Below are positions 16,491 through 26,969 of a stretch of 64,000 bases of DNA, piece after piece (position 1 is the stretch's first letter; every line of letters starts with the position of its first letter). Under the pieces are notes generated by a model. That model was not told the origin of the DNA. It saw only the letters and a list, made by a program, of their open reading frames with translations, and made no database searches. This DNA is from Salipaludibacillus sp047795645 (GTDB taxonomy: Bacteria; Bacillota; Bacilli; Bacillales; Salisediminibacteriaceae), in assembly GCF_047795645.1 (NCBI RefSeq), contig NZ_CP181045.1, positions 2,480,001 to 2,544,000 on the forward strand. Reading direction: 5' to 3'. The translations under genes were made by a program, and so were the position numbers.

Positions 16491-19400
16491 TTATCGCGGC
16501 ACTTTTAGTTTGATATGTTGATGGTCTCTTGCATAATATGCTTCAAATGCCTCTGGATACGTTTCTTTGCGAATAAATGGTTGATTAAAAATATCTTGAT
16601 CACCTAATCGCATACTGATTAAACCTACATTAGCTAACTTGCGAACAACCTTCGCAGGTTTTTCAAAGCTGGAAGCAATATAACTTGAGTCTCCACAAAT
16701 AATAAAATGCACATCAACATTTGGTCCTTGTTCAAATAAGATAGAAACTTCCTCTTCCAACAGGTCACTTTTCTCAGCAAAATTTTTCAAATCTCTAATC
16801 AGAATCATCCATTTTACCCCATTGTGATCATCTTTTAATCGATTACTAATTTCTGTTAGAATATTTCTTTTAACGATAATGTGGCCTTCTGAATCAGAAA
16901 TATATGCATTCATAGCCACCCCAATCTCTGCAAACTTCTTTTCCTCCGTATCAATTAACATTGTCTGGATCGGTTCTGTAAGAAGTGCCATAGACTTTGT
17001 GATCGCATGTGTCATTTTATCCAGACCGTCTCTTCTATCGCTGATAACTATTAGAAAACCATCTTTTGCTGGATCAAAACCAAGTGGAGCCACATCTTCG
17101 AAATCCAAACCGAGAGGCAACTTGTGTTCCTCTATAAGTTTCTTCACCTTTCTTTTCTGTTTGAAAGCTTCGAAATCAATTTCTCCTTCAGGCATCATCG
17201 GAATTCCCTCTGGAAGTTCTCCTTTCCAGAATGACCCCATTTCTTCCGCAAGCTGCTTGATGTCATCAATAATATCTAGAGCTTCTTCCCCTTCTCCAGG
17301 TAACATTGTTTGAAATAACGTTGGATCATCCAGTTTTATGATCCCTCGTCCTGCTTTCTCTTCAATTTCAAGATCATTTTTCCCTACGATGGTCCGTACT
17401 TCAACACTATCAATTAAATAGAGTGCAACTTGTCGTTTAATATTTGATATCAATGGCATTCGCAACGAACTTTGTCCACCAGCACTAATAGCTAGATGAA
17501 TACCAACACTTGACCCTTCCCGAGCAATTTGCGTAATTATCTTGTTAAATACATCAACAAAATCAGCATCTTTCACCGAATCATAATTATCGATCACAAT
17601 GAAAAGATTAGGAATTATTTCTCCACTTGCTCGTTCGTACATTTCCATATCTGCAACGCCGTAACCACTTAGTTTCTTCTTTCGTGAGGAAATAACATCA
17701 GTAAGTAGACGAATCCATTTTTCGACTTTTTCTGTTTCATCTACTAATATTGTATCTGCGACATGCGGCAAATTTTTAAGTGGTAATAACCCATTTGTTC
17801 CAAAATCTAGTAAATACACATGCATATGCTCCGGATTATTTTGCTTAGCTAAGTCCAACAACAAGCTTTGCAAAAAGGTTGACTTTCCGTAACCTGGACT
17901 GGAAAACACAGCAATATGACCATCTTTAGAAACATTGATCGTCAGTGGTTCTTGCTGTTGTAGTTCAGGTTGGTCTAACAATCCAATTTTTGCTTCTAAT
18001 TGTTTCTTAGGCTCTTGCCAAGCTTCTTTAAAGTCAACAGGATGAATGTCTTTGGCATAAATACGTTCTGATAAAGGCGGCAACCATGGTCTAGGCAATC
18101 GGTCTATCTGGTTTGTTCTTGTATAGTCATGAAGATAATCAATGACTGCATCTAACTCAGTCGGAACACTTTCTATTTCTTCCTTTTTATCCAAACCACT
18201 TAAGTCTTCTGTCAAGATATCATATTGTCCTAAATCATTAATCGCATAAATCGTTGTATCGACATACTCATGATCCTCTTTATCAGGAACATAATCTGCA
18301 CCACTCCATGCACTCTGGAATAATTCATAGATTTCATTATTTCCAACTTGCAAATAAGCACGCCCCGGTATTGTGATTTCCGCTGCATCTGGTGTTTTTA
18401 GCACTTCATTAGAATCACTAGCATTCTGTACTTTTAATGCAAGCTTGAACTTCGAGTTAGACCATATTTGATCATCTACCACACCACTAGGTTTTTGTGT
18501 TGCCAAAATCAAATGGATTCCGAGTGAACGTCCAATTCGAGCAGTGGAAACTAACTGTTTCATAAAATCAGGCTGTTCTGACTTCAACTCAGCAAACTCA
18601 TCCGAAATCAAGAATAAGTGTGGCATCGCTTTACTCGCATTTCCCTGCTTGTATAATTTCTGATATTGATTAATATGATTTACGTTATGCTCACCAAACA
18701 AACGCTGCCGTTTTTGTAATTCTGCTTTAATCGAAGCTAATGCTCTCATAGATTGTGCACGATCTAAATTCGTAATGGTTCCAAGTAAATGCGGCATTTT
18801 TTTGAATAAATTCGCCATCCCTCCACCTTTATAGTCAATGAGTAAAAAGGCTACTTCATAAGGATGAAAATTAACCGCTAGAGACAATATATAGGATTGA
18901 ATAATTTCTGATTTACCTGAACCTGTCGTACCTGCTACTAATCCGTGAGGACCATGCGCCTTCTCATGTAAATTAAGCTGTACAATATCATCAATACCAC
19001 GTAACCCTAAAGGTACTGCCATTGTCTTATAGGTTTCGTTTGTTCGCCACCGATGAGAAACATTTAATTCTTCTACTTTCTCTACACCATACATATCCAA
19101 AAAAGTTACACTCTCAGGGATGGAATTCTTTAAGCTTCGCAGATGATTTAACGGTGATAAACCACGTGAAACGTCTTCTTTATTAAACTGTTTAGGAAAA
19201 TGATCTGGCACAAAATTTCGATTAACTAACTCTGCTTGTTCTAATATAATATTTCCATTTTTAAGATCACGAATGTCAATAACTGTTTTTACATGCTCAG
19301 GTAAAGATTGCATCACATCTTGTACAAAAATAAGCGATACACCTAACTCACCTGGATCTTCATTAAAAAATTCCATAATAATGTGATCAAGTATTAACCG

Positions 19401-20906
19401 CTCATCTGTTATGAGAATGACGTAGTGGGGAGTGAAAAAGGTTCGCTCATTGGAATTCCCTTTCTCCTCTAATACATGCTTACGCTCCTTCAAAACCTGA
19501 TACATGGAATGTAATACTTGATCTCGTGATCGCTCATGATACACAAATCCTCGAACATGCAAATCTATTAAATTTGCATGTGGTAACCAACGCATCCAAT
19601 CCCACTGAGGCTTTTCTTCTTCAGGAAAAATATTTATGAACTGGACATCGTGATAACTATGAAATAACGAAAGCTGAATAACTAATAATTGCAATTGCTC
19701 AAGAACAAGTTCTCGCTGTCCAATATAGCCAAGTGGTCCTTTCGTCAGTGATGTCACAATAGGTACATGAGACAAGCCTTGAAATTGTGATCGCAAATTT
19801 CTTGCTAGGTCAACTAATTCATCCTTATCTTGTGTAAATTCTTCTTCACGAAATTCAATGTTGAAGCTTGTATCTACAAAGCCCAAACCCGCACGGAAAT
19901 GCAAAAAGTCATGATGGTACATCGTTTTTTCGTAAATTCGTGCATTGACTTCCAGCACTAATTCTCGAATTTCTTCTACTCCCGGATAATGGTACGATAA
20001 AGCATGACGATGTTCTTCCGTTGCATGATATAATTCTTTGGTCTTCTGTTCTAGATATTCACGATAGGTTTTATCTCTTTTTTTCATGTCTGCTTTATAT
20101 TGTTTTACACTTTTGATGTAAGTAGTAACAGCAAAAATAATAGTCGTAACCGTCATCGCCAACATTACAATAATATAAATCCCTCTAGGCTGCATAAGTG
20201 AGATAATCACAAGTGCAGCAATCATTACAAGTGGTGGAACGATCGTTCTCGCTAATTGTTCACTTGGCTTTGATGGCTTATTAGAAGGTTTTGCAATTGT
20301 TTTTTCTTCCTCTGGCTCTCGATATATAATACGCGGTGAACGGTGATAATCAGTACTAAATCGTATCTCTTTTTCAATAAGTGGAATCAAATTTGTCCTT
20401 ACACTTTTCTCTGCTGAGAATACAGCGATTTCTTCTTCTCCAACTACTACTTTCACTCCATCAAAAAAAAGCTGATCACCCGGCTCTATATAGTCGGTAC
20501 TTTTTACAAGAGAAAAGTTTTTGTGAACAATTCCTTCATGAACCTCCAAACGGAACCCATTTTTCTCCCGAAACAGTAGTAGGGTGGCATCGACATCTTC
20601 AATCTCTATATCATCATAGTCATTTTTGCTTATAGTAATGTACTGTCTTTCTGTTGTGTCAAATAATTTTGGATTATCCTCATTCAACAAGTAGAAATAA
20701 ATAATTTCTTCATTTTGAAGCGTAATTTTCTTTTGACCGTTTAATCGTTGCCCATCAATACAACAATATTCACCGTCCCACACCACCTGGATCGAGCTTT
20801 GATCAGACCACTGACTACCTATTGTCATCTGTTTTGTTGAGCCAGCAGGTAATGACATTTTTCTAAGTATATTCTCATCGTTTATCACAAGTGTTTGCTG
20901 TTCCAT
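16491..20906 (-). CDS. essC: Type VII secretion ATPase EssC/YukBA
   Basis: 1471 residues from the ATG at 20906, which has GAGGAAG upstream; the longer frame to 20948 has no site. Two N-terminal FHA-like domains (to about 200) precede two membrane helices (about 230-275). Three FtsK/SpoIIIE ATPase domains follow. The first has Walker A GTTGSGKS and Walker B LLIDYKGGG, the second has GYGKST and LFIVIDNYD, and the third is degenerate, lacking a P-loop (VISDRRDGLDKM). It is the motor that recognises and exports WXG100 and LXG substrates at the membrane. Length matches Staphylococcus EssC and the fused B. subtilis YukBA. It is followed at once by the LXG module, so motor and substrate are coexpressed. 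Confidence 0.95.
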   Translation of the reverse strand: MEQQTLVINDENILRKMSLPAGSTKQMTIGSQWSDQSSIQVVWDGEYCCIDGQRLNGQKKITLQNEEIIYFYLLNEDNPKLFDTTERQYITISKNDYDDIEIEDVDATLLLFREKNGFRLEVHEGIVHKNFSLVKSTDYIEPGDQLFFDGVKVVVGEEEIAVFSAEKSVRTNLIPLIEKEIRFSTDYHRSPRIIYREPEEEKTIAKPSNKPSKPSEQLARTIVPPLVMIAALVIISLMQPRGIYIIVMLAMTVTTIIFAVTTYIKSVKQYKADMKKRDKTYREYLEQKTKELYHATEEHRHALSYHYPGVEEIRELVLEVNARIYEKTMYHHDFLHFRAGLGFVDTSFNIEFREEEFTQDKDELVDLARNLRSQFQGLSHVPIVTSLTKGPLGYIGQRELVLEQLQLLVIQLSLFHSYHDVQFINIFPEEEKPQWDWMRWLPHANLIDLHVRGFVYHERSRDQVLHSMYQVLKERKHVLEEKGNSNERTFFTPHYVILITDERLILDHIIMEFFNEDPGELGVSLIFVQDVMQSLPEHVKTVIDIRDLKNGNIILEQAELVNRNFVPDHFPKQFNKEDVSRGLSPLNHLRSLKNSIPESVTFLDMYGVEKVEELNVSHRWRTNETYKTMAVPLGLRGIDDIVQLNLHEKAHGPHGLVAGTTGSGKSEIIQSYILSLAVNFHPYEVAFLLIDYKGGGMANLFKKMPHLLGTITNLDRAQSMRALASIKAELQKRQRLFGEHNVNHINQYQKLYKQGNASKAMPHLFLISDEFAELKSEQPDFMKQLVSTARIGRSLGIHLILATQKPSGVVDDQIWSNSKFKLALKVQNASDSNEVLKTPDAAEITIPGRAYLQVGNNEIYELFQSAWSGADYVPDKEDHEYVDTTIYAINDLGQYDILTEDLSGLDKKEEIESVPTELDAVIDYLHDYTRTNQIDRLPRPWLPPLSERIYAKDIHPVDFKEAWQEPKKQLEAKIGLLDQPELQQQEPLTINVSKDGHIAVFSSPGYGKSTFLQSLLLDLAKQNNPEHMHVYLLDFGTNGLLPLKNLPHVADTILVDETEKVEKWIRLLTDVISSRKKKLSGYGVADMEMYERASGEIIPNLFIVIDNYDSVKDADFVDVFNKIITQIAREGSSVGIHLAISAGGQSSLRMPLISNIKRQVALYLIDSVEVRTIVGKNDLEIEEKAGRGIIKLDDPTLFQTMLPGEGEEALDIIDDIKQLAEEMGSFWKGELPEGIPMMPEGEIDFEAFKQKRKVKKLIEEHKLPLGLDFEDVAPLGFDPAKDGFLIVISDRRDGLDKMTHAITKSMALLTEPIQTMLIDTEEKKFAEIGVAMNAYISDSEGHIIVKRNILTEISNRLKDDHNGVKWMILIRDLKNFAEKSDLLEEEVSILFEQGPNVDVHFIICGDSSYIASSFEKPAKVVRKLANVGLISMRLGDQDIFNQPFIRKETYPEAFEAYYARDHQHIKLKVPR

Positions 20907-21031
20907 CTGTTTCTTCCTCTCTGCTCTAAGCCACATGGATCTTGTCATATTGTGCTGCTGACTTTACCTTAGATTTCAAAAAATGCGTCTTGTTTTTCAA
21001 GCTTGTTTAAAATAAACCTCCTTTAAAAATT

Positions 21032-22324
21032 TCATTCATCGGAATTTTCATCTACTTCGCTTTCTTCATTACTAGATGATTCATCCTCTACATTAGGGAC
21101 GTCATCTTCTGAAGATTCAGTCCCATTATCGAATTGATTCTCCATCGATCCGTCTTCATCTTCAATTAAATTGTATTCTTCACGATACTGCTGTATTTCA
21201 GCTTGAAGTTTATTAAGTAATTCATCTCGTTCTTCACCGCTTAATTCCGGATCATTTCTAGCTTGTTCATCCTGCTTAATCAATCCATAAATAATCAATT
21301 GAACATCATCAAGATATTTCGCTTTATCCATAGCCATTTCAAAATCTCCACGCCCATTGTAAATCCAATATAGTAAATAATCCGCATGACTATTTAAACT
21401 AATATTATTCATTATCACCCTCTTATCACTATCAGGTAGTCGTTCTGTCGAGAGATAAGAATAAGCAAGAATATACTTTGATGCTCTAGGGAGATTGTCC
21501 CCATCTTTCCCATTCAAAGTAGAAATTACTCCATCATAATCAGATGAAAGATACGCTTCATGTGCATCAAGTAAATGTTGTTGATTAGGCAAGCTTACCA
21601 ATCCAAAATAGGTGACTGGAACTGCTAATATTACAGTTGCAATAATAAAACCAATAGCAAGTCGTTTAAATAAATAAAATCGTTTCTTTAGCACCAGTTT
21701 CATATCTTTTTCTGTTTTTTTCTGTTCTTTTAAATAAATTTCTTGCAAATAATCAGTGAGTTGTTCGAGATTATCTTGAAGTCTAACTTGCTTTTGAAAT
21801 TCCGTTTCCGTCGCATGTTCTAAAGCACCGTTATATAACTTATCAAATGTAAATTTTTTAGAAAATAGCGCAATGCTAAAGCATTTTATCTGTTTCACAA
21901 AATCTTGCTCGCTTATTTCAAAGGGCGGAATTAAATTGCGTACGCCGCGAAAAATAATTTGAGGTTGTAAATTATCATTAAACAACAAGTTATCAGGGTG
22001 AATAAAAAAAGTAACACGAGACTTCAAATACTTTTTTAACGTGAGTAGGTTACATAATAAACGTAATTTTTCATTACGATGCAACGATTCTAAATCCTTC
22101 CATTGTTTTTTGTTTGGGTCTATATGAAACGAAAAAGTGAATGCATCTCCTTCTTCTTGTACTTTCAATGGTACAAATGATTCTTCTGGTGCTCCTGTTA
22201 ACATGAGCGTCTGCTGCGGATCTTTAACACGAGTTTGTGATTTAGCTAAACGTAATTCCCATTCATCCTCTACTATAGAAAATGGGAGAGACAAGCTATT
22301 AAACTCAATTGTTTTTGTTCTCAT
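21032..22324 (-). CDS. essB: Type VII secretion membrane protein EssB/YukC
   Basis: 430 residues. The N-terminal pseudokinase-like domain (about 1-215) is followed by one transmembrane helix (LAIGFIIATVILAVPVTYFG, about 222-243). The extracytoplasmic helical repeat domain follows, ending in a Glu/Ser-rich acidic tail. This matches the EssB/YukC layout; the protein is a structural part of the secretion channel and contacts EssC. AAAGGAGC precedes the ATG. It sits between esaB and essC in the usual order. Confidence 0.93.
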   Translation of the reverse strand: MRTKTIEFNSLSLPFSIVEDEWELRLAKSQTRVKDPQQTLMLTGAPEESFVPLKVQEEGDAFTFSFHIDPNKKQWKDLESLHRNEKLRLLCNLLTLKKYLKSRVTFFIHPDNLLFNDNLQPQIIFRGVRNLIPPFEISEQDFVKQIKCFSIALFSKKFTFDKLYNGALEHATETEFQKQVRLQDNLEQLTDYLQEIYLKEQKKTEKDMKLVLKKRFYLFKRLAIGFIIATVILAVPVTYFGLVSLPNQQHLLDAHEAYLSSDYDGVISTLNGKDGDNLPRASKYILAYSYLSTERLPDSDKRVIMNNISLNSHADYLLYWIYNGRGDFEMAMDKAKYLDDVQLIIYGLIKQDEQARNDPELSGEERDELLNKLQAEIQQYREEYNLIEDEDGSMENQFDNGTESSEDDVPNVEDESSSNEESEVDENSDE

Positions 22325-22354
22325 TTTACTTGCTCCTTTTTCTATCTAGTATCC

Positions 22355-22612
22355 TCATAGAACAGTTAAAACATCTCCAGTTGTGACAGGATAATCTATT
22401 AACATATCATCATCAGCCAACACAATGCACTTTGTCTTTATTTTAATAACTGACCTTGATTCCTTTACGTCTACGTCATTTAGCTTCAGTATATGAATGA
22501 TATCTAATAAGAGTTGTTTTACTGATATCTGGGTAGGGATACGCAAATCGTAGCTAGTTAATACACCACATTCACTAAAGTCAATCGTTACATCAATATG
22601 ATTATTTTTCAT
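22355..22612 (-). CDS. esaB: Ubiquitin-like type VII secretion protein EsaB/YukD
   Basis: 85 residues with the ubiquitin-like beta-grasp pattern (IDVTIDFSECGVLTSYDLRI, hydrophobic helix VKQLLLDIIHIL, C-terminal DYPVTTGDVLTVL). No GG tail is present, consistent with YukD proteins, which are not conjugated. It is a cytoplasmic component or regulator of type VIIb secretion. The gene is 12 bases after essA and 30 bases before essB. Confidence 0.92.
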   Translation of the reverse strand: MKNNHIDVTIDFSECGVLTSYDLRIPTQISVKQLLLDIIHILKLNDVDVKESRSVIKIKTKCIVLADDDMLIDYPVTTGDVLTVL

Positions 22613-22624
22613 AGCTCTCCACTC

Positions 22625-23110
22625 CTAGTCGGTCAACTTTTGAAACATTACATAAATTCCCCAACTAATAAAGCTTGCAATACTGACAAATCCAATCAAT
22701 AAGAAAGAAGACCCCATGTTAATCTGTTCCTCTTCTGATGAAGTAGTAGCAGTTGGTGCAACATAATCCGTCGTGAACAAAGCTTGTTTCATATCTTCTA
22801 TTGTTGAATTACTTTCTACCTCTAAAGCAAATAGATTTTGTTCTAAATATTCGAGAGACTCTTGTTGGTTCTCCTTAACATTTTGAATCTCATCAAAAGT
22901 TTCTCCTTTAAATAAATCTGGGAATCTTTTTTCTAACTGAGTCTCTTGATTACTATGATCACTGTTCCTGTCTTTTTCACTAATTCGCTCAATTTTCCAA
23001 TCGATTTTCCCTTTGTCTGTATCAGTACTATTCTCCGCTGATATAGACAAAGGCATTAGTAAGAATATACAGTAAATCCCAATTATAACTTTACCTAGCT
23101 CTTTATGCAT
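22625..23110 (-). CDS. essA: Type VII secretion protein EssA
   Basis: 161 residues from the ATG at 23110, which has AAGGAAG six bases upstream; an in-frame ATG at 23134 has no such site. The gene overlaps the end of esaA by eight bases. A signal-peptide-like N-terminus (VIIGIYCIFLLMPLSISA) is followed by a polar extracytoplasmic region with KRFPDLFKGETFDEIQ. A C-terminal transmembrane helix (SFLLIGFVSIASFISWGIYVMF) closes the protein. Layout and place match EssA, a poorly conserved membrane part of the complex. Confidence 0.85.
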   Translation of the reverse strand: MHKELGKVIIGIYCIFLLMPLSISAENSTDTDKGKIDWKIERISEKDRNSDHSNQETQLEKRFPDLFKGETFDEIQNVKENQQESLEYLEQNLFALEVESNSTIEDMKQALFTTDYVAPTATTSSEEEQINMGSSFLLIGFVSIASFISWGIYVMFQKLTD

Positions 23111-26100
23111 GATCATCTTCCTTAGGTACTTCACTAGAAGTACTATTCACGATTAGTAGATTAGCCAATCCTGCTAATAATGCAATGACAATAAGACTAA
23201 ATACAATACCACTTAAATCAGATGATCCTTGAACCACTCTGTTTAATAGTCGTTCAACGTATTGTAATGGTGAATAGTCTCTCCAACCTCCAACACCAGA
23301 TAAACTGGATGTTAAAGCGTTTGTTAAGAATAGGTACATACTAAGTACAAAAAGTAAAATAAACATACCCATCATTTTTAATTGTTTTAACAAATACGTC
23401 GATACCAGTACCATCGTTACCATTATCAGAACCATTAAAACAGTCCATTGGAACATGTTTCCACCAGTAATATTTAGTAGATAAGCTGATACCACCCCTA
23501 AAACTAATCCTTCTAATACGCCAATTCCAGTGGTTATTCCAAAAGTAAGTCCATTTCTTCCCATAAGAGATTTTTCTTCGTCAAATTGATTTTCTGACAT
23601 TCGTTTTTGATTGATCACAGATAAACCATACCCTGTAAACAATGCAACAAGGAAACAAATTAATACAAGGAAATACGAAGTGAATGTGTCTGTTTCAATA
23701 ATAACTCCTTGGTTACTTATTTCTACAGGATTGGATAAAAAGTCATATAATTCTTCATTTGGTCTGTCACCAGTACGACTATTTGCCATAACATTCGTAA
23801 AGTTTCCTACAAACGACTGATCTTGTAATAATTTATCAGTCATGTTTTGTGATAAATCCTCCGCCTCTTGCGTGAGTGTTCTACCACTCTGGTGAATATA
23901 ATCTGCTTTTTCATCTAAATCATTAAATGTTTGATATACGGTTTCCGATTCATTTAAATTGCTTGATGCTTGATCCGCTAGCGATTGACTTTCGCTTAGT
24001 AACGGTTGATAACTTTGACTAAGAGACATGACCATTGTCTGCTCCTGTTGATTAGCATTTTGAACTTCAGTCTGGTCATTTATTAGTTCCAAGCTTTGTT
24101 CTCGCCATGCAGCGATATCGTTTAACATTAATTCTAAATTCTCATTTAAAATACGAGCAGTTGTCCTTGTATCTACTACAGTAGCTGCTAATTTATCAGC
24201 TTGAAGTGATGTGCTTTCGATATATTGATAGTGATCTTCTATCTCCTGTTCATGAGCAGTTAACGGTTCTCGCATCTCTTCTGTTACATCACTTGTTATT
24301 TGATCGGAAAGATAATCAGCTAATAGCTCTCCAACATCTTTATTTAGTAATGCATATAGCGAGTCATCAGAAGCCATCTCCGCCAAACTTTTTTCATTGT
24401 CAACGTTTGAACAGTTATTACCATCTACATTATTACAAGTTAATGTAAAACCAAAGTATGATTCATAAGTAGACAGTAATTTTTGATAAGGGGCAATTGT
24501 GTTTTCAATGACGTAAATAAGATCTTCCGTAAAATTATCAACCATAGGAGTTCGAACAGTATGTTTGATGTAATGATGATTCACTTCTACAAGTTGAAAA
24601 ACAGGTTTATCAGAAGTATCCTCTTCATTCTCACTATTATTATCGTCCGCATTCTCTTCTTGAGTATCTTCTTGGTTCTCAGTATTATCATTTTCATTTG
24701 CTGTTTCTTCGCTATTCTCGTCTGTTGATGAGCTGTCATTATTAGTCGTATCTGATTGGGTTGGCTCATCCTCCGATGGCTTATCAGATTCATTTTTCTT
24801 CGTATTCTCTTCGTTATTTTCATCTGTTGATGAACTGTCATTATTAGTCTCGTCTGGTTTATTTGGTTCCTCCGCTGCTTCTTCCTCCAATTGATACATT
24901 TCCCATTTCCATTTTTTCATTTCATACACATCTATTGGTTGATCTAGATACTCATCATTCAATTTTAGTGTTAAAGATATCTTAAATTCACCATGTTGAT
25001 ACGAAGGTAACTCAATTTCATCGTTCACTTGGTAATCTTTATAATTAATTTCTTCCATATCAGGAAGCTGAATAGATAATTTTTTAATTGCAAACCCTTC
25101 TGGAATTTGTGTGATCTTAAATTCTCTTAATGCTTCCTCTAATTCTGGGAGGATAACAGTATCTGTCAGTGTCACACCATTTTTATTTAAGTTTTCCTTT
25201 AGCGCTTGGATATGTTCAGGTAATAATAAATTTGGATTCACCGAATCAACATCATTAAAGTGATTATTATATTTCTTGGTGACTGCAATAACATTCTGTA
25301 ATTCTCTAATCATTTCTGGAGAAAGATCTGAATCAACTAATATATCTCCATCTAATGAGGGTAATTGAGCGATCTGCGCTTCCATCCCTTTAAGAAAGTT
25401 AGTTTGTTGTGAAGCCAACAGCTTTGTTAATTGATCATCTCCACCAAACGAATCTCCGATAATTTCTGATAAACGATTTCTAGTGTTCCTATGTATCTCT
25501 TCAACATTAAAATTATCTTGTTGTTGTTCAATAACTTGCAACTGATTATCTAGAAGAGTTTGCAATATTCTCGTATGAGAGGCTAGATTTTCTCTTTCAT
25601 TTTGAGCGTTTTGCTCACCTGATTGAAATTCTACATTTATGTAATTATTTGTATCGAGAAGAGTTTGAAGCTTGTTGTCAACATTTGGATTCACAAAATC
25701 CTGTTGAAAGCCACTCAGTTTATCGGAAAAATTATTTCCCAAAATAATGTTAGATTCTTGTTCTTCATCTAACCCCTGTATAGTAGATTCATAGTCCTCA
25801 TAGCTCCCTAATTGTTCTAATAAACTTCCTTGATAACTATCTAACGTACTCTCGAAACCTTCAAAGGTATTTATAGATAATGTTGTATTATCTTTTAAGT
25901 TTAAGAATTGATTTGTGTAATCAGAAAGAGGGGCATTAACTTCACTGCTATACGAATTGGTTAACACCTCGTATTCTGAGACAATTTCAGAGACATTGTC
26001 TTGTGCATCTTGCAAATTACCTATGACACTAGCAAAATACACATCGATAATACGACGATTAAAATCACTTAATATGCTACTAGCTACTTCTTCTGCTTGT

Positions 26101-26504
26101 GCTCGAACCATTTCACTATCAGAGGCATTAATCTTATAATTGAGCACTACTTGTTCTGGAGATTCTGAATCAATTGACAGTGCTTTATGTGTAAAATCAT
26201 TCGGTATTATTAGCATCATGTCGTATGTATTTCGCTCTAAGCCACTCTCTGCTACACCTCGACTAACAACAAACCAGTCGTGTTTATCTTGGTCTATACT
26301 TCTGACAAACGCATTACCAAAGTCCAAATCTTGATCATTAAAAGATGCACCATCGTCTTCATTGATTAATGCAATAGACATTCTTGGTTCCTTGACACCT
26401 TGTTCTGGTGAAGTACCTTGATCTAATGTTACATAAGTTAAGCCTGTAATTAATGATAATGTCAATATTATAAATAAAGATAATTGAATGATAGGTTTCT
26501 TCAT
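23103..26504 (-). CDS. esaA: Type VII secretion protein EsaA/YueB, phage-receptor family
   Basis: 1133 residues. One N-terminal membrane helix, a very large extracellular coiled ectodomain (about 30-880), and six membrane segments at the C-terminus form the YhgE/Pip layout. B. subtilis YueB (1076 residues) is both the type VII component and the receptor of phage SPP1. The ectodomain contains a low-complexity acidic stretch (about 540-640) in which NNDSSSTDEN occurs twice. Such segments vary between strains and can affect phage binding. Cys residues in TCNNVDGNNCSN may form a disulfide. It is the second gene of the operon, 168 bases after esxA. Confidence 0.93.
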   Translation of the reverse strand: MKKPIIQLSLFIILTLSLITGLTYVTLDQGTSPEQGVKEPRMSIALINEDDGASFNDQDLDFGNAFVRSIDQDKHDWFVVSRGVAESGLERNTYDMMLIIPNDFTHKALSIDSESPEQVVLNYKINASDSEMVRAQAEEVASSILSDFNRRIIDVYFASVIGNLQDAQDNVSEIVSEYEVLTNSYSSEVNAPLSDYTNQFLNLKDNTTLSINTFEGFESTLDSYQGSLLEQLGSYEDYESTIQGLDEEQESNIILGNNFSDKLSGFQQDFVNPNVDNKLQTLLDTNNYINVEFQSGEQNAQNERENLASHTRILQTLLDNQLQVIEQQQDNFNVEEIHRNTRNRLSEIIGDSFGGDDQLTKLLASQQTNFLKGMEAQIAQLPSLDGDILVDSDLSPEMIRELQNVIAVTKKYNNHFNDVDSVNPNLLLPEHIQALKENLNKNGVTLTDTVILPELEEALREFKITQIPEGFAIKKLSIQLPDMEEINYKDYQVNDEIELPSYQHGEFKISLTLKLNDEYLDQPIDVYEMKKWKWEMYQLEEEAAEEPNKPDETNNDSSSTDENNEENTKKNESDKPSEDEPTQSDTTNNDSSSTDENSEETANENDNTENQEDTQEENADDNNSENEEDTSDKPVFQLVEVNHHYIKHTVRTPMVDNFTEDLIYVIENTIAPYQKLLSTYESYFGFTLTCNNVDGNNCSNVDNEKSLAEMASDDSLYALLNKDVGELLADYLSDQITSDVTEEMREPLTAHEQEIEDHYQYIESTSLQADKLAATVVDTRTTARILNENLELMLNDIAAWREQSLELINDQTEVQNANQQEQTMVMSLSQSYQPLLSESQSLADQASSNLNESETVYQTFNDLDEKADYIHQSGRTLTQEAEDLSQNMTDKLLQDQSFVGNFTNVMANSRTGDRPNEELYDFLSNPVEISNQGVIIETDTFTSYFLVLICFLVALFTGYGLSVINQKRMSENQFDEEKSLMGRNGLTFGITTGIGVLEGLVLGVVSAYLLNITGGNMFQWTVLMVLIMVTMVLVSTYLLKQLKMMGMFILLFVLSMYLFLTNALTSSLSGVGGWRDYSPLQYVERLLNRVVQGSSDLSGIVFSLIVIALLAGLANLLIVNSTSSEVPKEDDHA

Positions 26505-26577
26505 TGTTGCCAGCTCCTGCTCTTCACAATTTTTTATTTTAAAAGGATATAAGTACGGATAGATTTTAAAAGGCAGT

Positions 26578-26622
26578 AAAAAACATGAGCTACACGATAA
26601 TAATTATCGAGTAGCTCTCCAT
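26578..26622 (-). terminator. Attenuator-like hairpin between esxA and esaA
   Basis: GAGCTAC-ACGATAATAATTATCG-GTAGCTC pairing lies between the two genes (GAGCTAC at 26587-26593, GTAGCTC at 26611-26617). On the minus strand the stem is followed by ATGTTTTTTAC. It probably ends most transcripts after esxA, giving EsxA in excess over the machine. Confidence 0.6.
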
Positions 26623-26672
26623 TTTCATCATATACAAGGGATGTGTTCCTTGGTTCGAAAACTAAAGATGAA

Positions 26673-26969
26673 TTATTTTAGGCCAAAATTTGAAGCCAAT
26701 GCCTCGTCTTGATCTTGTACTGCTTGAGCTGTACTTTTTAATTGGTTTTGAATTTCTTGCAATAGCTGAGAGAAGTTTTGTACTTTCGGTTTCAAATCTG
26801 TAAACTGTTCATCAAATTTAGCGAATGCACTACCTTCCCACTCATTTCGCAGTTGATTTTGTAAGTTTTCCAACCTAGCCAATACTTCAGCAATTTGCTC
26901 TGATCCTTGACCATAAGTATTTGCTTTTGATTTTAATTCCTCAGGTGACATCCTAATTTGTCCTGCCAT
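26673..26969 (-). CDS. esxA: WXG100 secreted protein EsxA/YukE
   Basis: 98 residues from the ATG at 26969, chosen because GAAGGAG sits nine bases before it; the ATG nine bases upstream touches the site. The helix-turn-helix hairpin carries the WXG motif as WEG (RNEWEGSAFAKFDEQF, about residue 43). Family proteins are exported as dimers by EssC and are needed for secretion of other substrates. It heads the type VII locus. A hairpin-rich gap to esaA may lower downstream expression, as in other loci. Confidence 0.95.
   Translation of the reverse strand: MAGQIRMSPEELKSKANTYGQGSEQIAEVLARLENLQNQLRNEWEGSAFAKFDEQFTDLKPKVQNFSQLLQEIQNQLKSTAQAVQDQDEALASNFGLK

Noticed and set aside
24587..24841. 84-codon minus-strand frame inside esaA
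   Set aside because: It is another reading of the acidic low-complexity segment.
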